Source: Parvularia atlantis
Taxonomy: Eukaryota > Opisthokonta > Rotosphaerida
Direction: 5' to 3'
Length of the DNA stretch: 28,842 nt
Assembly (NCBI GenBank): GCA_943704415.1
Contig: CALSCO010000689.1
Span: 1 to 28,842 of the forward strand
Of this stretch, positions 21,801 through 28,842 are shown in pieces (the first letter of the stretch is position 1; every line of letters starts with the position of its first letter). Position numbers and translations under genes: made by a program. The notes under the pieces are model-generated. The model was not told the DNA's origin, searched no databases, and saw nothing but the letters and a program-made list of their open reading frames with translations.

Positions 21801-24800
21801 TGACGGGGCCGAGCTGAGTTGCGGTGTTGACGGGGCCGAGCTGAGTTGCGGTGTTGACCGGGCCGAGCTGAGTTGCGGTGTTGACCGGGCCGACTTCCGT
21901 GGCCGTGTTGACCGGGCCGAGCTGAGTTGCGGTGTTGACCGGGCCGAGCTCGGTGGCGGTGTTGACCACCGCAGCCGTTGCCGTAATGCCAGCCGTGCCC
22001 GTCTGCGCAGCGCCGGCCGTCGTCGAGAAGACGAGCACCGGCACAGTGGTCGACTGCACAGGCACCACCGTCGTGTTCTGCAGCGGCTCAAAGCTGGGCG
22101 CAGCGTCTGCGAGACAGCGTCAGCGCTGCCGCTGAGGGCATCAAGCGGCACACACCGCGCACGAAGAACTGCTGGCGCGTCTGCTCCACTAGGCTTGCGA
22201 GCGTCTTGTCGCCGTGCTGGACGTAAGCGCGCATGAACCGCGCCTGGTTCTGCTTGAGGTCCGTCGTCTGCGACATCGACTGGGCGTGCGACCGGTACCA
22301 GTGCAGTGGCTCCGAGATCGGCTCCAGGCGGTAGTTGCGCAGCACGGCCTTGGCCAGGAACTCGTAGTCCTCGAAGCCGACGCCGTAGTCGGTCGAAAAG
22401 CCGCCCAGCGCCTTGAAGATGTCTGTCTTGACAAACATATTCGAGTCGCCAAAGACGTTCTCGAGCATGCCAGCGCGCTTGGCCGGGCCAAGCGGGACGT
22501 AGCGCAGCGTGGCCGACGTGTCGGTGGGCTCGTCGTAGCCTGCGCAGATGAAGCGTGAGGACGGCAGCGCGACAAGAGCGACGCACCGGTGAACAGGTCG
22601 TGGCCCGTCGTGAAGATGTCGGCACCAGTGGCCAGGGCCACGCGCACGTAGGTCTCGACCTGGTGCGGCTTGGCGATATCGTCGTCATCCATGAACAGCA
22701 CGAAGCGGCCCTTGGCCTGCTTGGCTGTGGGCGGCGGCGCGCGCGTGAGACGCAGTGCGGGGCCGGCGCGAAGCGTGCAATGGCGCGCACCACCCGTGTT
22801 GCGGGCCGCGCCGAGGTAGCGGTTGGGCTCGCGCAGGACCTTCCAGCCGCGCTCCTCCCACCACGTCCACGCGATGTCGTTGAGGAACTCGAGCGCCTCC
22901 GGGTCGGTTGAGCCGTCGTCGACGAGAATCACCTCAAAGTTTGTGTACGTCTGGGCCTCAAGCGACTGCGGCGCGCCAGCGGTGTCAGAGACACGCGCCA
23001 CGCCGCCGTCACATGGCTGCGCCGCACCGCGATCGCCTGCTTGAGAAGCTCGACGCGGTTGTGGTGCACGAGCACGACCGAGACAAGCGGCGAGGCGGCG
23101 CGCGGCGGCAGCTGATCGGGCGTCGCTCCATCAGCGTGTCTGCAGACGAAACCCACCGGGCGCGCGCGCACCATGATGTCGCGGCAGGGCGTCGCCGCCG
23201 CCAGCAGCTGCTTGTGCAGGTAGAGCCAGTTCTGGCGGGTCTGGTGGAGCATACCCTCGCGCACGGGAGTTGCGGGCGCGGGAAGGACTGTGCATGCGGG
23301 GCTCAGCGGCGTGCCTTTCGCGCACGGCGCACGAGCGTACCGCCGCGGAACGCAATGCCGGCAAGAACGTCGTGCAGCGCGAGGGAGCTGTTGCGCGCGA
23401 ACACGCCGGGCGCGTCGGTTCGGCCCGCCTGCTGGCTGACGATGACGGGGACGTTGTAGCTCTCGAGCATGCTCAGGAGGGTGTCAGTGCCGTTGACGAG
23501 CGTGGGCACGACGGCGAGGCGGGTCGCTGCCGGGTCAACGAGGTACGCCAGGAGGTCGGCGCCGGCGAGGTCCGCACGCACGGCCACGGTGGCCTGCCAG
23601 CGCGCGGCCCGGAGGTCGACGAGCTCGCTGCCGGTGAACGAGCCCACGCGGCCGTTGCGGCCGGCAAAGGTCACGGTCCACGCGCCGAGGTCGACCGTCT
23701 CGGACAGGAGGTCGATCGCGTCCAGGAAGACGACCAGGCCGTGGGAGAGGTCGAGGTCGCCGACAAAGACGAGCTCGCGCAGCGGGCGCACGGTCGCGGC
23801 GTTGCTGGCAGTGGTGGGCGCGTTGTGGGGTACGTCGCGCAGCGTTGTGGCGCTGACGGGGAAGGGCATGACGAAAGTCTGGCCGGGCACGTGCCAGCCC
23901 AGCTCCTTGACGTTGCTCTGCTGCGAGCCGTCGGTGAAGAGCACGAAATCCTGGGCGGAGCGTGTGAGTCGGCGCGCAACGTCGCAGTGGTGCGGCGACA
24001 GCAAGCACCGCAAGCTGGACCGACTGCTGCTGCATGAAGTCGGCCTTGAGCACGTCGAGGTCGCCGATCGGGAGCGTGCGGTCGCCCATGTTGAGCAACG
24101 CGACCTGCGCCGCGGAGCCGGCACCCTGGTGCACGATGATCTGCGCGCCCGTGCACAGCAGCTGCTGCTTCTGCGCGAGGACGGTGTAGTAGCTAAGGCC
24201 GCCGGCCGCGTGGAAGTGGATCACGTCAAAGTGCGGGTGCTGCGCCAGGTACTGGTAGACGGCGTACGACGCGCTCTGGCCGGCCGAGCGGCCGGTGCTG
24301 ATGCCGAGCGCGGGGAGCCTGCGTGCACGGGTGCGCGTGGATGAGCACGGCCGCGCGCGGCGGGCGCCACGCACTGCACAAGCTGGATGTGCTGCGCAGT
24401 GTACCGCGCCACGGCCTGCGCCCATCGCGCGTCGGTCGGGCCGGCGTAGAGGACGGTGACGTCGTAGTTGGCCGCGGCGACAACCTGCGCGAGGTTCTCG
24501 AACAAGACCGCGTGCTCCTGCTGCGGGTTGAGCGCGCCGAAGCCCTCGGCCACGAAGAGGACCGAGCCGGCCGAGTTGAGCGTGCCCGCAAAATCTGACG
24601 CGCCCGCATTAGCACGTGGCCCACATCCCGCGCGGCGCCGCCGCCGCCGCCGCACCGTCCACGGGGTCGGTCTGGTCGCAGCGCGCTCCGTAGTAAGCGA
24701 CGTCGCAGATGCAGAGGTTGGATGTTGGCGACACGATGCCGTGGCCGGAGCAGTCGACCGGGGCGGGCGCCCACAGGTGGCCGACCCACGCCACCAGGCC

Positions 24801-25157
24801 GCTAATCGGGGCGCCGCTGTTAGCAGCGCTGCCAATCTAGAGACAGGGAGGAGGTAGACCGGGGGAAAAAAATCTGTGAGCAGCGCACACGACGGCAACT
24901 GAAGGCGCACCGGCCCGGCGAGCAGGCTTGCGATCCCGACCGTCGACATGAGCAGGAGGACGAGCACAAGGGCCGTGGCGCACAGCGCGATGCCTGCGCC
25001 GCCCTCTGGCTTGCGCTGCGGCTGCGGTGATGAGCCCTTGGGCCCCGTGATAGTAGCCGCGCTCGCGGCCACGCCGCACCTCCGAGTCTTCGGCGGCGTT
25101 GCCGGCCTTGTCCTCGGGGTACGCGGCCCCGGGGGCCACGTCCGCCTTCTCGGACAT
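15877..25157 (-). CDS. Giant two-pass membrane protein: EGF - GT4 - GT2 - repeats - IPT - REJ - GPS - TM - acidic tail, about 2865 aa, 13 exons
   Basis: Exons from the 5' end: 25157-25080, 25036-24911, 24836-24656, 24594-24375, 24318-24009, 23950-23341, 23287-23028, 22965-22794, 22724-22587, 22539-22156, 22106-16324, 16264-16155 and 16102-15877; phases close exactly. Residues 1-40 are cytosolic. TM1 is about 41-64 (LVLVLLLMSTVGIASLLAG); an EGF-like module is about 97-123 (DCSGHG..CICDVAYYGARC). A GT4 domain (VIHFHAAGG, FVGDLDLSHG, FAGRNG, VPTLVNGTD..LESYNVPVIVS) is about 130-530. A GT2 domain (VVLVHHNR, VILVDDGSTD, FMDDDD, GVGFEDYEF) is about 560-800. Then 18 nonapeptide repeats (875-1036), a Cys-rich region, IPT (about 1210), REJ (about 1580-1930), GPS (about 2485-2520), TM2 (about 2535-2563), PPSY (about 2612) and Asp/Glu runs. 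Expected topology: catalytic domains and REJ luminal or outside. The fusion rests on intron 22107-22155. The alternative is two genes. Confidence 0.78.
15880..16055 (-). repeat. Second Asp/Glu low-complexity tract at the extreme C-terminus
   Basis: The last exon ends with about 58 near-continuous Asp/Glu codons before the TAG at 15879-15877. It is separated from the first acidic block by a charged helical segment (EEERIKQEVLRQRDEKK) and two introns. Confidence 0.9.
16377..16579 (-). repeat. Asp/Glu low-complexity tract (GAG/GAC/GAT), first acidic block of the tail
   Basis: Almost every residue is Asp or Glu for about 65 codons, so the plus strand is a long pyrimidine-rich CCT/CGT run. It lies just after the alanine stretch of the cytosolic tail. 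Confidence 0.9.
21478..21963 (-). repeat. 18 tandem 27-bp units encoding NTAT(E/Q)(L/V)GPV
   Basis: Eighteen uninterrupted units fall into three DNA variants (QLG, ELG and EVG), shuffled along the array in the 5' to 3' order EL QL EV QL QL QL EV EL EL QL EV EV EL QL EV EL EL QL; unit 10 ends I in place of V. A degenerate NTATIIV NTATAAA end follows. The near identity of units within a class suggests ongoing unequal exchange. The array links the GT2 and Cys-rich regions and is rich in Thr and Asn, a plausible stalk. Confidence 0.95.
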
Positions 25158-25846
25158 GGTGGGCAGTCCGAGCACAGGCGTCGCAGTGGGCCTTGGCAGG
25201 CGCAACGGTCAGACGTCCGCTTTTGTCTGATGAAGGCGCGGTAGCAGACGGCCGATCACGGAAGGAGCGGCGCACGAGCAACCCGCTAGGCACACGGCAG
25301 ACGTGCACGGTCACAGCAACGGTGCAAGAGGGAGGGTGGCAAGGCGCGGGCGCACAGAGAGCGTTAAAACAAAAAAAAAAGGTGCGGCTAGCCACCCAGC
25401 AGGGAAAAGAACGAGCGAGAGGCGCCCGTCTAGCGGACTAGCGCGCGGCCGCCGCCGCATGCCCTCCCGGCCCGCCGCCGGTGCGCACGCGATCTGCCCG
25501 CTGGCCGGGCCAGAGCGGGCGTTGCGGCCACGGCACGACTCTGCGCGCGCAGCTCGTGCTCGTGCTAGGCGCATGCCGGCGTCCAGAAAGGGCAAGTTGC
25601 GAGAAGGTTCGGCACTAGTTGCCGCGCACTGATTGGCCCGGCCACCGCGTGCGGCACGTTCGTGGCCCCATGCCGCGGACCAATTAGCGCACGCGCGCCA
25701 TGTGCGTCGCCCTGAAACGCGTCGCAGGCTGCAGGCCGGGGCGAAACGCGTGTCGGATGCGTCGCGGATACCGAGCCAGGCGCATCCCAGCATGGAGAAC
25801 GGTGACACCTTGTGCCACGTGGCGCTTTGCTCTATCCCGCAGCGCG
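25158..25846. promoter_or_regulatory. Divergent promoter region with two CCAAT boxes
   Basis: 689 bp lie between outward-facing start codons. An inverted CCAAT box (ATTGG) is at 25632-25636 and a forward CCAAT at 25680-25684, 44 bp apart, in the half nearer the plus-strand gene. An A10 run lies at 25371-25380. No coding exon is recognised. CCAAT boxes are the usual NF-Y sites; use by either gene is inference. Confidence 0.5.
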
Positions 25847-27855
25847 ATGCAGGTGCCGTCGTTCCCTCTGCCGCCGCCCGGGGGCAAGGTGCCGCGGTGG
25901 TCCGCGCCGGTGCGTCCCGCAGTGCGCGTGTGCGCCGTGCATGACGTGACCCGCGCGGCGCTCGTCAAGGTGTCGTTCTACGGCCTCGGCGTGTACCGCG
26001 TCTTCTACCTCGCGTTTCTCCTCCTGACGACGGTGCCGGCCGTGCTCGGCTACGCGCCGCGGTGCGAATGCGCCCCGTGTGTGTGTGCTGCTGCTGTGCG
26101 GGCTGACGGAGGAGAGCAGCGCGACCGACACGGTGCGCTCCAACATTCTCTCGGGCTGCGCGAGCACGTACGTGCCATCGCTTGACTACTTCCCGGACAA
26201 GGCTGTGGTCACGGGCGAGCTGTTCAGCATGTGCGCGGGGCGGATTGGGGCGGATGGGAGGTGCTGACCGCGCGCTTGGCCGGCCGCAGCACCTACTTCA
26301 ACTCGTACAAGATCGTCAATGTGACGAGCGTCAGGTACGGCTTCTCCGAGGCGTACCTGCTGTACCAGTGCGGCACGCCCAAGCCCGCGGGCTACGACGA
26401 ACTCAAGTCGTTCGCCGTCCCCGTGACCACCGCCGGCACCGACACTACCACTGTCGCGACGTACCTCGAAGTGCGCCGCTGCTGATATGCGCGCGTGGGC
26501 AGCGAGCTGACGCGCAGCCGCGCAGCTGCTGGGCGTGCGCCCGCGCATTGAACTGCTCTCGTCGCCGTCGTACTTCACGTCGCCCTGCCTGCAGACCCTG
26601 ATCGCGGCCGGCAACATCACGGCGCTGTCGTATGACGCGGTCGAGGCTGAGGGGCAGATCGGGCCGCTTGGCGTGTTCTTCGCCGACGCGTACAACTGGG
26701 ACACGAGCGGCGAGAACGTGCCCGGCGCACCCAATGTCGCGACCGACGTCGCATCCGAACTGACGCCGATTGACCGCGCCGAGTGGATCGAGTTTTTCGG
26801 CGCGTTCTTCAACCGCGAGGCGGCGGCCAACGCGGCCATCCGCTCGATCACGACGCGGTACTTCTGCCACAGCAACAACGTCAAGACCTACGCCGACGCC
26901 GGCAACAAGCCCACGATCGCCTTTGTCGTCGTCTACGAGCCGCCGTTTGAGACGTACGAGGTCTCGACCGCGTTGTACAAGAAGCGCTACGCCGAGGATG
27001 CCGGTGCGTGCTGGGCGGCTCGCGAGCGCGCTGGTGGCTCATGCACGAGCGTGCGCGCCAGGCGGCCAGCTGTTTGAGCCGACCGTGACCTCGTTTGACA
27101 ACGTGCAGGAGCTAATGGCGGCGCTACTCGACGTGGTGCGCCAGTCAGCGTGCTGTCGTACCCTCGCCCGGCGACTCACGCTCGCGCTCACGCAGGACAT
27201 CGTCATTGACGAGAGCTACCCGAAGCCGACGACGTGGGAGGAGATGCTGACGCTGTACAAGCTCAACGACAGCTCGCCGCACAAGTTCATCCAGAACTCG
27301 GCCGTGTTCGCCAACGACCGCCTGCAGAACCCGGACGGCGGGCAGGGTGCGCGGCGCGCGTTCGCGTGGCGCTTGCCCGCTTGTCGTGACGCGGATGTGC
27401 GGCGCAGCATGGTTTGAGAGCGCGCTAGCCCAGGCGGACATTGTGCTCCGCGGTGCGTGGCGCGCGCTGGTCTCGCGTGGCGGCTGCTGACGACGAGCCG
27501 CAGACTTTGTGTCGATCATCCACCCCGAGTACCCGTGCGTGTGCGCGGCGACCGTGCGCACAGGCTGACTGCGCGCATCGCCAGGTACGTCAACGACACG
27601 ATCTACCTGCGGCGCCTGCGCAACCCGGCGCAGTCGATCGTGGTCGCGACGGCCGACGAGTGCACGGACGCGACGGCGGCCCTGCCGCTGCTGCCGGACC
27701 GCTGCGTGCCGTTCGCGTCCGTGGGCACGCCGACCGCGACGCCGACTGCGACGCCGACGCCGACGGCGGCCGCTGCTGCCGCGGGTGCGACGCCCGGTGT
27801 ACTCGCAGCCTCGGCTGCGGCGGCGGCGGTGGTGCTGCTGCTGCTGGCGGCGTGA
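25847..27855 (+). CDS. Probable GPI-anchored periplasmic-binding-protein-like surface protein, about 517 aa, 9 exons
   Basis: Exons read 25847-26061, 26120-26230, 26290-26470, 26526-27003, 27062-27132, 27196-27346, 27408-27452, 27504-27534 and 27585-27855; phases close. A hydrophobic segment (VFYLAFLLLTTVPAVLG) near the N-terminus looks like a signal peptide. It would be nearer the start if the in-frame 25910-25969 stretch is an intron, giving 497 aa. The body has YFPDKAVVTGELFSITYFNSYKIVN, YLLYQCGTPKP, FAVPVTTAGTDTTTVATYLELLGV, KPTIAFVVVY and DIVIDESYPKPTTWEEML. This order resembles bacterial class III (TroA/siderophore-type) solute-binding proteins, but I recognise it only loosely. The C-terminus is a TPTATPT linker, an Ala-rich stretch and a terminal hydrophobic VVLLLLAA with no cytosolic tail, the pattern of a GPI-anchor signal. 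Likely outer-surface ligand capture; ligand unknown. Confidence 0.68.
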
Positions 27856-27994
27856 CCGGCCGCCCTCCTCTCGCACCGCGCTCGCTCCCCCGTGCCTCCG
27901 CGCCGGGACGTGCACGCTTCCGCGTGGTGCTAGTTTGTTTTGTGTGTGTTTCGGGTCTCGTCCATCGTCTGGGTACCAGTAGTCAGGGTGACGG
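27856..27994. other. Convergent spacer between the SBP-like gene and the small lysine-rich gene
   Basis: 139 bp between stop codons, with a TTTGTTTTGTGTGTG patch near 27933-27950 that may belong to the plus-strand 3' end. No gene is seen. Confidence 0.45.
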
Positions 27995-28324
27995 TCAGTC
28001 CAGCCGGCCGCCCTCGGCCTTCTTGAGCGCGACGTTGAACGCGGGCGCGGCCTCGTCGTCGCGCTTGACGCCGACGTTGGGCGCCGAGCCGTCGTAGTCG
28101 GCCGGGCGCGACTTGGACTTGAGCTTGATGCCGGCGAAGGCGGGCACCTCGGCCTCGACCTTCTTGTTGGGGTTCTCGGCGTTGGGCAGGTCGCCTTTTG
28201 TGCCGCGCGCCGCGAGTGAGGTGATGCGTCGCGAGCACCGTGTGAAGCCTCACGGCGGTCGCGCACCGGCGAGGTCGCCCGGCTTGACCGGCGACGACTT
28301 GAGCTGCACGGGGAAGCTCGACAT
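27995..28324 (-). CDS. Small lysine-rich protein of unknown function, 85 aa, 2 exons
   Basis: Exons read 28324-28267 and 28194-27995, with a 72-nt GT-AG intron (acceptor AAAAG); together exactly 86 codons with stop. I do not recognise the family. It is hydrophilic, with no membrane segment or signal. A short pattern recurs about four times: a hydrophobic residue, then V or I, then LK or VK, then charged or small residues and often Pro (FPVQLKSSP, FAGIKLKSKSRP, VGVKRDDEAAP, FNVALKKAEG). Such spaced LK motifs occur in intrinsically disordered binding proteins, but no actin-binding or other motif is clear enough to name. Codons end almost always in G or C, which supports coding over chance. It is head-to-head with MAK16. 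Confidence 0.72.
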
Positions 28325-28571
28325 GGCGCAGGAGGCGGTGCCTGAACGTGCGCAGGCGTAGGGCGTGAGCAGGCCCGTGAGCAGGCGACGGAGCGAGCGC
28401 AGAGAGCACGCAAAGGGCCAGACAACACAAGCCGACGCGCTCCTCAAACGCGTGCAGCCAATCACTGTGTGCGCCGCACTGGCCAATCCGCGCGGTAAAT
28501 ATGGCCGCGGGCCGCCACGTGGCCCGCGTCTCTCATTCGTCGTCTCATTCCGCAGTCCGCCGGCCGACGCA
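28325..28571. promoter_or_regulatory. Divergent promoter with paired CCAAT boxes and TATA-like element
   Basis: 247 bp between two outward-facing starts. CCAAT boxes lie at 28458-28462 and 28483-28487, both in plus orientation, then a TAAATAT element at 28496-28502, about 70 bp before the MAK16 ATG. The spacing is what a plus-strand core promoter would show. Confidence 0.55.
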
Positions 28572-28842
28572 ATGCAGCACGACGAGGTCATCTGGCAGGT
28601 CATCAACCAGAGCTTCTGCTCGTTCAAAGTCAAGTGCGTGCGGGCCGAACCGGGCGGCGCAGGTTGGCGGTGGCGCTGATACAGGAGGGGGCGCAGGACG
28701 CAGACCGACACGTTCTGCCGCAACGAGTACAACGTGACGGGCCTGTGCCGGCGCGAGGCGTGCCCGCTGGCCAACAGCCGCTACGCGACCGTGCGCGAGG
28801 AGAACGGTGCGCGGCAGACGGGAGCAGGGCAGGAGCGGGGGG
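28572..28842 (+). CDS. MAK16: MAK16 ribosome-biogenesis protein, 5' end only (cut by window edge)
   Basis: Exon 1 is 28572-28633, intron 28634-28696 (63 nt), exon 2 28697-28806; a second intron starts at 28807 and runs past the window. The start [21 protein letters not shown] and then [33 protein letters not shown] is the strongly conserved MAK16 N-terminus (MQHDDVIW..QFCSFK; FCRNEYSLTGLC; CPLANSQYATIKEE). These Cys residues form part of the protein's conserved N-terminal domain. In yeast Mak16 is a nucleolar pre-60S assembly factor working with Rpf1 and Nsa1. Only about 57 of roughly 300 expected residues are visible. Confidence 0.95.

Noticed and set aside
21478-21963. Possible CRISPR array (27-bp repeats)
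   Set aside because: Repeats are directly abutting with no spacers and encode an in-frame nonapeptide in a eukaryotic gene.
16237-22068. A separate gene starting at the Met at 22068
   Set aside because: That Met begins no signal peptide, in-frame exon sequence continues upstream to 22106, and a phase-matched intron links it to the glycosyltransferase exons. Kept only as the alternative model.
1-28842. tRNA, rRNA or transposable-element remnants
   Set aside because: I saw no cloverleaf, conserved rRNA segment, terminal repeats, transposase or reverse-transcriptase motif in any frame.

Overview
This is a very GC-rich, gene-dense nuclear window from a eukaryote. Almost every gene is split by short GT-AG introns (about eighty inferred, 43 to 98 nt). 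Most begin GTGCG and carry a CTGAC or CTCAC branch-like box upstream of CAG. Long antisense ORFs are composition artefacts, so I built gene models by phase-consistent splicing and remembered family motifs, with no database search. The gene set mixes CSL (RBP-J/Su(H)), SUZ12, the Little Elongation Complex subunit ICE2, nibrin and a peroxisomal PEX4-type E2. CSL points to the opisthokont/amoebozoan side of the tree, while PEX4 is typical of fungi, plants and protists and is not the animal arrangement. I infer a free-living, peroxisome-bearing amorphean protist; the species cannot be told from the sequence.

Layout, left to right: a nitrilase-family amidase (-) head-to-head with nibrin/NBN (+); a 1.1 kb non-coding stretch; CSL (+) with a 600-residue Ser/Gln-rich N-terminus; PEX4 (+), tail-to-tail with SUZ12 (-); SUZ12 head-to-head with ICE2 (+), 82 bp apart. 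ICE2 ends in an RGG stretch and a CCCH zinc finger. It is tail-to-tail with a 9.3 kb minus-strand gene. I read that gene as one two-pass membrane protein of about 2865 residues: signal anchor, EGF-like module, GT4 and GT2 glycosyltransferases, 18 nonapeptide repeats, Cys-rich and IPT regions, REJ/GPS ectodomain, second membrane helix and acidic tail. Across a 0.7 kb divergent promoter with CCAAT boxes lies a probable GPI-anchored protein (+) resembling periplasmic solute-binding proteins. Then come a small lysine-rich protein (-) and, head-to-head with it across a CCAAT/TATA-like promoter, the 5' end of MAK16 (+), cut by the window edge.

How the genes relate: this is not an operon. The first half is nuclear machinery (DSB repair, sequence-specific transcription, Polycomb silencing, Pol II snRNA-type elongation) plus peroxisome maintenance. 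The second half is cell-surface or secretory biology (glycosyltransferase/adhesion fusion and GPI-anchored binding protein). The strongest leads are the glycosyltransferase-REJ/GPS fusion and the ICE2-CCCH fusion.
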